A stretch of 20,098 nt of DNA from Seison nebaliae (lineage: Eukaryota > Rotifera > Pararotatoria > Seisonacea > Seisonidae), in NCBI GenBank assembly GCA_023231475.1, contig JALJEE010002368.1:1-20098 (forward strand), read 5' to 3'. Numbering within the stretch: position 1 is the first letter of the stretch; the number at the start of each line of letters is the position of its first letter. A program made the translations under genes and the position numbers. The notes beneath the pieces are model-generated. The model had not been told where the DNA came from. It did no database searches and saw nothing but the letters and a program-made list of their open reading frames with translations. Shown here piece by piece: positions 1 to 9,084 of this stretch.

Positions 1-1375
1 CATAATTAATTAAAATTAAAATTTAACTATAACCGTATTTTTAATGAACATAATCCTTTTGAATGATCCAAAATTTTGGAGCAATTTAAATGTGAAATAA
101 GAAAATATCTACATGTATTTCCCATACGGAGTCTACCAAATCTCCGTCTACCAACTTGTCGGTCTACCAAATAGTCCCGTCTACCAAATGGTTCGTCTAC
201 CAAATCACCTAGACTCCCGTTATTAGATATATATTGTTTTAAAGAAAAATACCAAGAAGAAATGTTAACCTGTAGAACTTTTAATGGGTTATCTAATGAT
301 ATATCTTAAGCACTAAATTGTGCCTCTTAAGATTGTGCACCTAAATATAGGTATTGACTTTAAAAAATCCCTTTGAATACAAGTTTTAAAAGTCTCTTCC
401 TAATTTGCCCCATTTTCCTAAATTGTCTCACACGACGGTACATCATATAATTCTTTGGACGAATAAAATATTTTATTATTATTCGACATGTCAAAAAGCT
501 TCCTTTAAGGATAACTTGATGCTTAGATGTCTAAATATTGATGCATAATATACAAGAAGAAATTTCATTCGCAGTATTAATGGATCCAATCCAAGTGATT
601 TCAACCATTTTTAAAATGGTTAATTGAAATATATAGTAAATATTTAAACTAATCGGACAGATCATGTGTCTGTTATAAGGATGAGTATCATAAAATAGCC
701 TTATTCAAGCTCTTGAAGATGGTGCAAAAAAATTTGAAAAAAATAAAATACTTCATGCATTAACAGGGCATTTTGCATAAGAGTTCATTTTTCTCTCTCC
801 CGCATGTTTCGAAAATATTTTTTAAAATTTTGTGGAGCATATTCAAATACATTAGAGAAATGAAAAATTAGAAAAGAAAATTAAAAAATGACACAATCAT
901 TGAGCATGATATAATTATTGTATTAATTGTGCAGAACGGGAATAGAAAATGGCAAGTTGTTATCGAAATGAAGCTGTTATAAACAACTTTTGCAAATTCT
1001 GAAAAATGATAATACCTTAGAATTAAACTGATATTTTGTTAAAAAATTGTCATTCCCATCACACATTTCCTTTGACGTAATTCGCTACTAGAAATTGTAT
1101 ATGGGATATGATATATCGTCTTTAATTAATCGTCTAATTAACGTTAATTTAGAACTGTGCACGATTTATTTTGGTTAAGTATTTTTCGATAGAATTTTCA
1201 ATTATTTTGCCGGAGTATGACAGATATACCATAACGAAAATGTTAATGTGGTTGTTTTATTAATTTCCAACATTTAATGGATTTATTTTCATCGTTGAAA
1301 ATTCTTTTGGGAAATTGAAAGTATAAAATAACACTTTTTGGAATACTTATCTTTTTTTGCAGTTCGTTGATTAAA
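1..1375. other. Upstream non-coding, AT-rich region
   Basis: I find no convincing coding exon on either strand in this stretch: reading frames are short and interrupted, with no recognisable protein motif. It contains a short tandem repeat near position 131 (separate entry) and a 14-bp perfect palindrome at 1136-1149 (AATTAACGTTAATT). A T-rich tract ending in CAG at 1351-1362 looks like a 3' splice site immediately before the receptor start codon. An untranslated or coding upstream exon may therefore lie somewhere in this region, but I could not locate its donor. Confidence 0.6.
131..205. repeat. Short minisatellite, five GTCTACCAA units
   Basis: Five copies of the core GTCTACCAA (followed by AT in four of them) start at 131, 146, 162, 179 and 195, spaced 15, 16, 17 and 16 bases apart. 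The cores are almost identical while the intervening 5-7 bases vary. This is either a decayed minisatellite or a cluster of sites for a DNA-binding protein. It lies about 1.2 kb upstream of the receptor gene in otherwise featureless DNA. Confidence 0.75.
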
Positions 1376-3224
1376 ATGAATGCCCTACATTATTTTACCA
1401 TTAAATTTTCGTTTATCATAATTGCTTTCCAATTGAGTTCACATCCTTATCTTTTCAAATGGACTAGATCACTTAAATTTCTACGCCAGACATTGTACGA
1501 AAAAAACAATGTGAATATTTCAACCAATTACTTTGAAAAAAACGAATTTTTTTCAGTTATCTTATTCCTTCGAAATTCTTCCAGAGGAGAAAAAGGCAAA
1601 GGTTAAAAATATGATAAACTCAACGGGCAGTTGGCACGATGATCTCCAACGATATATTTATAATCGATGGTATGATAATCACATCAAAAATCAGAATGGT
1701 AATTTATCGTTCAATAAATACGAAGAGTATTTTCAAATTTTCTCAGAACAACAATTAACCAGAAATTTGACGAGAACTTCCAACTACTCGTCGCAGCTTC
1801 AATCTTTACCCTCATTCTATTCGATTCCAATTGTCTTGAAGATTCTCATATTGTTACTGTCCATATTCATCATCATATTCCTCGCCTTCTATAATCCGAT
1901 AATTATTTATATAAACATCTCCCAATTATTTCGAGATAACATTCATCAATTAGTACGGAAGAATTATCTGGTAAAATTTCTCCTAATTAACATCGCTGCT
2001 TCCGACCTATTAGCGACCATTTTTAGGTTGGTTCATTTTATTTTATTATTCGATTATTTTCTTTCAAATAGTGAACCATTCTTCCTCGATGTCATTTTAT
2101 ATGTCCAATGGCGATCAGCTCCCATATTGTGTGCAATCTGTTTATATATCCGATGGATATCTTTACATGTCGCTACTCTCTCTGTGACATTTCTTGCAGT
2201 ATCGAGATGTTGGGGAATTGATGGAATGAAATTGAATAAATCATCGAGTAGATTTCTTTCGAAATCGAAAAAATCAATTAAATTAATTGAAGACGATAAA
2301 GTTGAAAATGGAAATATGACGAATAATTATTCACTTACTACTAATAAAAAAGGATTGAAAGGAAGTACAAAGTTAATTCCCGTGGTGACAACGATTGTGA
2401 TATGGTTTCTAGCATTCATTCTCAATTTACCTCTTTTATCTACTGCTATTCTTACCGATGTTTATATGATATATCCATCGGGTAAGAGAGAAATTGTTCA
2501 AATCTGCGTCAACTCATTTCCAGTGATACAAATCGGTAGATTGAGATTATCATTGAAATTTTACGAATTCTTTCTATTCATTTTTCTTTATATTATTCCA
2601 ATTATTCTGATAACCATATCGTATGTTTGTATCATTAGAAGTATAAGAAAAAAGAATTATAATATCAATTCACATCAAATGTCGACACATCTAACAATCG
2701 ATAAATCGTCTACTTCACTAATTTCTTCTCAGAATGTGAAATTTCGGATTCATAATTCTCATCTGAAAATCCGTCAACGCTCATCCAAATTACTCATGTG
2801 TCTCATCACCGCTTTCTTATTGTCATGGTTACCGTTTTATTCAATTTGTATGTATCGATCATTCAACCAAAAGAATTATACAAACAATAAATATATTCTT
2901 ATCATTCAACTTTTGGTGAATATGTTATGTCTTCTCAGTTGCTTCTTCAATAGTTTCATATTAATTCTTATCAATAAGAAGTTGAGATCGGCCATCTCCA
3001 AATTCTGGACAAGATTCTTCTCATATTTCTTATGTTCGAATGTGACGAAAAACGAAGATAATTTTCGTCCAACCAATACCATCAAACGTCATCCTACCAG
3101 TGTTCCTAACCATCTCGTAAATAAACCATTCGATTATCATCAACCAACAGAAAATAACGAATTGTTGAAAAGACGTCAAACACTCCCACATCAATTTGCC
3201 ACCATTAAAATACATTTTCAATAA
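1376..3224 (+). CDS. Atypical class A (rhodopsin-like) GPCR, probably peptide-type
   Basis: Two-exon model: 1376-1510 and 1557-3224, joined across a 46-nt GT-AG intron in phase 0, giving about 600 aa. Exon 1 encodes a hydrophobic signal-peptide-like start. The extracellular tail has Asn-X-Ser/Thr sites. Seven hydrophobic segments follow with class A landmarks (approximate residues): N1.50 at 158, D2.50 at 195, C3.25 at 237 with a partner Cys in extracellular loop 2, R3.50 at 262, W4.50 at 328, P5.50 at 393 followed by Tyr at +8, W6.48/P6.50 at 469/471, and N7.49 at 510. Oddities are SRC in place of DRY, NSFIL in place of NPxxY, SWLP in place of CWxP, and a second intracellular loop about 40 residues longer than usual. 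A basic/polar C-terminal tail follows helix 8. The ligand is unknown; a neuropeptide is only a guess from general resemblance. A CAG acceptor-like site just before the ATG allows an upstream exon. Confidence 0.8.
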
Positions 3225-3259
3225 ATTCAACGTCTATTTATGATTTTCTTAAAAATATG

Positions 3260-3265
3260 AATAAA
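3260..3265 (+). promoter_or_regulatory. Poly(A) signal AATAAA for the GPCR gene
   Basis: A canonical AATAAA lies 36 bases past the receptor stop codon, inside the 104-bp spacer shared with the convergent cyclin-like gene. A second AATAAA overlaps the stop codon itself at about 3221-3226. Confidence 0.5.
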
Positions 3266-3328
3266 GTTAAATTACTAATAAAAAATTTTCAGAGAAATAT
3301 GATCAAAATATCATCATTAGAAATAGTA

Positions 3329-4363
3329 TTAATTAATTAGGAGAGAATATTTAATTATAATAAGTAGAATTAAAGAATATTTTTCATTTTTTTTATTTGA
3401 AGAAATTAATTTTTGATTTTTTCTTTTATTGCATAAAACACAATTGTGACAATGTTCGAAATGTTGGGAAAGTTTTGTTAAAAAAATTCCATATTCATCA
3501 GAGAAATTCTTAAACGATGAAAGATTAGATAGAAAGCGATCGAAAGTTGATAAAGTGGAAAGATTATCGAAAGATGAATAAGCACTCGCTCTCAAGCAAC
3601 ATAGAACTATTAGTTCGATGTTCAATTGGTCACTGATATCAACGAAAAGGATTTCGTCCAAAATTTGGAAAGAAAGTTTGACGAATTCATTCAAAAATTG
3701 ATAATCATCTCCCATTCTTGATTCGATGGCCCACAACGAATTGAGAAGTGCATTGATGAATTGATTAGTGAGAACCCAGGGTGAATTTGAGAAACTAATG
3801 GATTGTCTATTCCAATTCTTTGGAATGAGTTCGAACGACAACACTCGACACATAATCAATTCACAATCAGTTAAAGAATTCTTGAAATTGACCAACATTT
3901 CTTCGTTTTCTCCCAAAAACTTCCAATCATTCTTTCCTTTCATTAACTCCGATAAATAATGAACACAATTGACAAGTGATGTCAAATTCACTTTTTTCTC
4001 TAATAATTTCGATGAAATTAATATTGCTGTTGGGACGATAATTAATGATTCGATCGTCTCTAATTCACTGGATAAACATTTCTTCCAATAATCTCTACAG
4101 ATTTTTATCGAGAAATGATACGTATCTCGATCTAACGGTAACGATTGACGAAGATAACTTAAGATAAACTTCAATTGACAATTATAATTCCGATCATTCC
4201 AATCATTCAATAAATTTGTTTGTAATTTCTCCAATCGTAAACTCTCATCAATCTCATTCAAAAATCGAATTTCTCGATTTAACTGACGGCCCATTTCCTT
4301 CAAACAATCGATCGTTGTTATTGTTGTTTCTGTCTTTTCCATTTTACTGTTTTTTGTTCTCAA
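3329..4363 (-). CDS. CCNQ: Cyclin Q-like protein (FAM58 family), putative CDK10 cofactor
   Basis: Single open frame of 344 aa, or 337 aa if the internal ATG at 4342 is the start. The central part reads as a cyclin box: helix-rich, with a VPTAILISSKLLE segment matching the cyclin motif where helix 3 carries an 'LAxKxxE' pattern. A segment ending in DCELIMCRVLSFEL closely resembles remembered cyclin Q 'QCELLMLRVLRFQV'. A second cyclin fold follows, with helices resembling the FAM58 C-terminal half. Human cyclin Q is about 248 aa; this one is longer at the C-terminus, where a Cys/His cluster (HCHNCVLC) and a hydrophobic Leu/Ile tail occur. Known family role: binds and activates CDK10. The ATG region at 4342-4363 faces a 459-bp spacer that should hold the promoter. 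Family assignment is fairly secure; orthology to cyclin Q rather than another divergent cyclin is inferred. Confidence 0.75.
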   Translation of the reverse strand: MRTKNSKMEKTETTITTIDCLKEMGRQLNREIRFLNEIDESLRLEKLQTNLLNDWNDRNYNCQLKFILSYLRQSLPLDRDTYHFSIKICRDYWKKCLSSELETIESLIIVPTAILISSKLLEKKVNLTSLVNCVHYLSELMKGKNDWKFLGENEEMLVNFKNSLTDCELIMCRVLSFELIPKNWNRQSISFSNSPWVLTNQFINALLNSLWAIESRMGDDYQFLNEFVKLSFQILDEILFVDISDQLNIELIVLCCLRASAYSSFDNLSTLSTFDRFLSNLSSFKNFSDEYGIFLTKLSQHFEHCHNCVLCNKRKNQKLISSNKKNEKYSLILLIIIKYSLLIN

Positions 4364-4822
4364 AGAAAAAAGAATATGAAAAAAATTATTTTTCTCATCA
4401 AATTAGTTCTTCTGACTTGTTAGTCTTTCATTTAAGCCTATTAATTTTTATTCATCTATCGACTCAAAGTTTAAACTCAAGATAAAAACACAAATTAAAG
4501 TTTCGATTTTAAATAAACCTTTAAGAAATAAATTGAGCTTAAAGATTACTAAACTTTTCTTTAAATTCAGGTTAATTTATTTAACTATGAAAAATCTTAA
4601 AATTGATATTATGATCGAGAAACTTCGATCCAGATCTAATCTCTGGAAGGATATGAAACGAAAGAACGACAAAAAATTTTAATTTGTTTTTAACACAGTT
4701 AAAACTATTCTAAAATTTAAATTTTTTATGTTTCTTTTTAGTTGTAATCAAAATAAGAAATATAAAAATCTTGAATTATAAAAAGTTTTTCGATACTCTT
4801 ATAGAAATATCATAAGGAAATA
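4364..4822. other. Spacer between cyclin Q-like start and SSNA1 stop
   Basis: 459 bp of AT-rich DNA between two minus-strand genes. It should hold the cyclin-like gene promoter and the SSNA1 3' UTR. Read on the minus strand, an AATAAA occurs at 4576-4581, about 240 nt past the SSNA1 stop, and could be its poly(A) signal. No other gene or RNA was recognised. Confidence 0.5.
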
Positions 4823-5223
4823 TTATTGATGATCTAATGATTTTGTTTCACGTTTAGCAGCATTCATCAAACTGAGTGAACTCTCCACAATCTTCACGTA
4901 AGCGTCCTCCGTTTCGGCTATCGTTTTATCGAAGTCGTTTCGTGCACAAAGTTTCTTCGCTAATGATTCATTAATTTTAGTTAAACGATCAGTAAGATTT
5001 TGTAGATCGTTTTCTATTTTTCTCTTTTCGTCTTCGTCCAAGATGATGGACCGTTGCAATTCATCGCGTTTGTGGCACAAGTCTTCGATGCCTAAAATAT
5101 AATTACATTCGAAATATTTAAGAGTAAATTACACGAACATTTGACTATTTCATTGTTGTACGTCTGTAATGACGCGCCTTTCTCCACGAATTTATCCGAA
5201 ATATGTTCTCGGAAAGATGTCAT
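4823..5223 (-). CDS. SSNA1: SSNA1 (NA14), centrosomal coiled-coil protein
   Basis: Two exons, 5139-5223 and 4823-5091, separated by a 47-nt GT-AG intron (5092-5138) that splits a Cys codon. The product is 117 aa; human SSNA1 is 119 aa. The alignment from memory is nearly gapless after the first dozen residues: GASLQTYNNEIVKCIEDLC matches the family GAALQNYNNELVKCIEELC, and the ARNDFDKTIAETEDAYVKI segment matches SRNEFDRTIAETEAAYLKI. The whole chain is one charged coiled coil, as expected. The family protein self-assembles into fibrils, associates with microtubules at centrosomes and basal bodies, and promotes microtubule branching. The start ATG at 5223 is the only one that keeps the conserved N-terminus in frame. 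The gene is head-to-head with RPN1, with 463 bp between start codons. Confidence 0.93.
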
Positions 5224-5686
5224 TCTGTTCTACTATTCCTTCCTAATCTATTTCCGTTGTCAAGGTTATAAAAATGAAAATTACCTTAAAAATAATTTAA
5301 ATGAAAAATTCAAATTTGAAAAAAAAAACTTATTATAATCAGAAGCTTTGAGATGTCTGAGAAATGTGAAAAAAAAATTACGAATTTAATGAAAGAGGAA
5401 AAGAAAACGAAATTGTAAATGTCCAATTTTCAATCTATCATCAAATAGGTCTCGTATGAAACTGAATTATAATTCAGTATACATTCAATTGTCTTAGCTA
5501 AATTTTCAAAGTTTTCCTATTAGAAAAATTGAAAATTCTTCTACAATTCTCATATCCATATCTCCTTCTCGTAAGTGATATAATAATTCATTTTTTTTTC
5601 AAAATTTTAGAACATTCAGATTGTTGTACTTTTGAAATTTTCTTCTAAAGAAAAAATTGCACGTACCTTTTTTGAGTGGAACTATT
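5224..5686. promoter_or_regulatory. Divergent promoter region between SSNA1 and RPN1
   Basis: 463 bp between two oppositely transcribed start codons; it must carry both 5' UTRs and probably both core promoters. No coding exon is seen. The notable element is a perfect 18-bp palindrome at 5461-5478 (ACTGAATTATAATTCAGT), roughly midway. I see no convincing TATA box at a defined distance from either start. Confidence 0.5.
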
Positions 5687-8600
5687 ATGTCGGGGAAGAT
5701 TGAGGAGAAAACGAATTTGGGAGAAGGAGATAACCCAAAAGTAGAAAAGAAGAAAGATGTCGATATGGAAGATCTGGTTGGGAACTATTTGATAGAACTT
5801 GGAAATTTTTGAATATTTTTTTTTCAGACCGAAGAAGATCGTTTATTGAAAGAGGAATTCGATTTATGTATTGAACGATTACAAGTTTTGAATTGGTGAA
5901 AATAATTTTTTTTAACAATTTTCTTAGGAAAATAATTCGTCATTATATCGGAATGCTCTGGAATTGTTACGAAAACGTATTCGGGAATCGACTACTTCCA
6001 TGACGAGTCTACCGAAACCGTTGAAGTTTCTCCGGCCTCATTACGATACTTTGAAGACGATTTATGAGAAGATCGACAATTTAGACGATAAAGTTAGTGA
6101 AATGGAAATTTCATGAAATTTTGATGGAAATTAATCATTTTTCTAGAAATTTTGCGCTGACGTCATTTCCGTTTTGGCGATGACTTATACTCAAACGAAT
6201 GAATGTCTCAAATATCGTTTGTTGGGCTCGTTGGAAGAAGTGTCATCTTGGGGTCATGAATATGTGAGGTTGAAATCATAAATAAAAAACCGTTTTGATG
6301 ATTTTGATTTGTAGACATTTATTGAAACAAACGATTGAAACTTGGAATTTGTTGGAGGATGAAGATGTTGAATCTTTTGCAACGACCGAACAATTGACGA
6401 CGGTAGCGAAAGAAGTTGTGGAATTTAATATGAAACATAATGCGGAAACGGACGCATGTGATTTATGTATGGAATTGGATCAACTCGATATTTTAGATGA
6501 TTATATCGATACAGAAACTTATCAACGAGTTTGTCGTTATTTGTTATCATGTTTACCATATGAATATGAACCGGCTGATGGAAAGTTATTGGAAAAGGCT
6601 TATCAGTTTTATGTTCGATTTGAACGATGGATCGAAGCGGTTCGTTGTGGAATTCAATTGAGTGGAGGTGGGGGTGTAGTAGCTGAAGATGATGTGGAGA
6701 ATGAAGGAATGAAACATGTCATTCGAATATTATTGGAATGTAAAGATGATTTAGTACGGAAACAAATTTGTTTTATTTTGGGACGTCATCAATTTTGGTT
6801 GAATGACGAAATTCTCGAACAAATTAGTACTAAAGCGAAAAATGAGAAAGAAAATGACGACGATTTCGATCCCTCACAATTAGCAGAGGAATTGAAAGAG
6901 ATTCTCTCACAATCTCATCTTAATAACAATTTCATGGCATTAGCGACGGAATTGGATATAAAAGAAGCGAAGAAACCGGACGATATTTATAAAACTTATT
7001 TAGAAACGAGGACGATGGATCGAGAATCAGCTATGGAGAATTTAGCTGACACTTTCGTTAATGGATTTGTGAATGCAGGATTTGGTACTGATGCTTTATT
7101 GTTATCAGACAAATCAGCTGATTGGATTGGCAAACATAAAGATCATGGAAAAGTGTCGGCGACAGCTTCATTAGGATTGATCGTTCTTTGGGATATCGAA
7201 GCAGGATTAACAGATATCGATCGATATTTATATAACGAAGCTCAAGATGTGAAGACAGGTGCATTAATGGCAATTGGTATAGTGAATTGTGGAGTTCGAA
7301 ACGAATCCGATCCAGCAATTGCACTTTTGTCTCAACATGTTTCTGATACGAAAGAAGCCAAAAATCGGTTAGGGGCCGTTTTCGGTTTGGGAATTGCTTA
7401 CGCCGGTACACAACGGAAAGATGTCGTCCAATTAATTATGGAAGGAATGGAGAATTCACCCAATGACATGGATGTAATGGGAATTGCTGCTATATCGATG
7501 GGATTAATTGCTGTGGGTAGTTGTGATGGTGAAATTACGACGACAATTCTTCAGAAATTAATAGAAATGAATGAAAATGATAAATTGAGTATGAAATTGA
7601 GATCGTCTCCATTTAGTAAATATTTAATTATCGGATTAGGATTGTTATATATGGGCAGTGGAGAGAATGTCAATATTCTCTTCGAATCATTCAAAGCGAT
7701 TCCAGTGAATATGCAGAAATTTGCCGATGTTCTCGTTACAGCTTGTGCTTATGCAGCGACAGGAAACGTTTTGAAAATTCAACAATTTCTTTATATTTGT
7801 GGTGAATTCATTGAAAAGAAAGAAACGAAACCAACTCCAGAAGAAGAGAATAAGAAAAATAATTCGAACGAACAATTAACTTCTTCGGCAATGACCGCCA
7901 CAGGAACTCCCAGTGGTACAACATCGTCAAAGAAGAAAAAAGAAGAAAAGAAAGAGATCGATCAATATGCTCATCTTCATGAAGCTATGGCTGCTATCGG
8001 AGTATCGATGATTGCAATTGGAGAAGATATTGGAAATGAAATGTCATTCCGAATGTTCGGTCATTTAGTTTAGTATTTTTTTTCTCTTTTTTTTTAAAAA
8101 TTATTTTAAATCAATTTAGTTACATTTCGGTGATCAAACATTGAGGAAAGCTGTTCCATTAGCTTTAGGCTTATCATCCATTAGTAATCCTCAATTAATG
8201 TATATCGATACGTTAAATAAATTCTCTCATGATTCTGATTCTGAAGTTGCATGTAATGCCATTTTCGCTTTGGGTTTAGTTGGAGCAGGAACGAACAATG
8301 CGAGATTAGCATCAATTCTTCGACAACTCGCTCAATTTCATGCAAAAGATCCAAATCTTTTATTTATGGTCCGAATAGCACAAGGTCTTACTCATATGGG
8401 CAAAGGTACTTTATGTCTTCAACCCTTTCACAGCGACAAAACTCTATTACACAAAGTAGGATTAAGTGCATTGCTTACCGTTCTCTTAACGATGTATGAT
8501 GCAAACAACACAATTTTCAAACATAGTCATTATCTTCTTTTCTATTTAGCTGCTGCAATGCAACCGAGATTAATTCAAACATTCGATGAAAATCTTGATC

Positions 8601-8824
8601 CATTATCTGTCACTGTTCGGGTGGGACAAGCTGTGGATATAGTCGGTCAAGCTGGTAAACCGAAAACCATCACCGGTTTCCAAACACATACCACTCCGGT
8701 AGTGTTAGGAGCAGGAGAACGAGCTGAATTAGCTACTGAGGAATATATACCGTTATCTCCAATCATTGAAGGATTTGTCATTTTGAAAAAGAATCCTGAT
8801 TACATCAGCGAGAAGATTCAATAG
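5687..8824 (+). CDS. PSMD2: 26S proteasome regulatory subunit RPN1 (PSMD2)
   Basis: Six exons: 5687-5776, 5828-5884, 5928-6092, 6147-6268, 6315-8067 and 8120-8824. Introns are 43-54 nt, all GT-AG, and all joins keep frame, giving about 963 aa (human 908). RPN1 is the largest base subunit of the 19S particle. It is a scaffold of proteasome/cyclosome repeats that docks ubiquitin receptors and shuttle factors. Diagnostic stretches include [46 protein letters not shown], the GLIVLWD...[14 protein letters not shown] repeat region, [20 protein letters not shown] and [19 protein letters not shown]. It ends in [12 protein letters not shown], as the family does. A Lys/Glu/Ser/Thr-rich linker around 7810-7960 is longer than the human one. 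The ATG at 5687 precedes an acidic/Lys-rich tail typical of the family. An open frame beginning at 6295 includes intron sequence and is not the true start. Confidence 0.97.
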
Positions 8825-8848
8825 ATTAATCTTTATTATTTTTACATT

Positions 8849-8854
8849 AATAAA
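8849..8854 (+). promoter_or_regulatory. Poly(A) signal AATAAA for RPN1
   Basis: Canonical AATAAA 25 bases past the RPN1 stop. The opposite strand has its own AATAAA at 8832-8837, which could serve the convergent SLC22 gene about 250 nt past its stop. If so, the two 3' UTRs overlap. Confidence 0.55.
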
Positions 8855-9084
8855 TGAAAATGATGGAATTATAAAGATGGAATTTTCCCAAATGAAAAAT
8901 AACGATAATAAAACAAATCATTCTTATCATAAACATTTTAAGAAAGTTAATTGTTATCATTAAAAAATGAAAAGATTTTGATTAAAAGTTCCTCTTCTTC
9001 ATTCTTCACTTTTGAGAATCAGTCGAGATGGATTGAGAGGTGAATTAAAACAATTCTCTTTCGTCTGATGTTCTAATAGAAAAC

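Noticed and set aside
131-205. CRISPR array
   Set aside because: The repeats are only about 10 bases with 5-7 base gaps, and the surrounding genes are clearly eukaryotic with spliceosomal introns.
1533-1556. ATG at 1533 as the GPCR start
   Set aside because: These bases form the 3' end of a T-rich GT-AG intron. Splicing from 1510 to 1557 keeps frame and supplies a signal-peptide-like N-terminus.
6295-6314. ATG at 6295 as the RPN1 start
   Set aside because: It lies inside a 46-nt intron. Upstream exons from 5687 encode conserved RPN1 N-terminal sequence and join in frame at 6315.
7058-7411. 117-codon minus-strand open frame inside RPN1
   Set aside because: Antisense shadow of a highly conserved coding exon, with no recognisable motif of its own.
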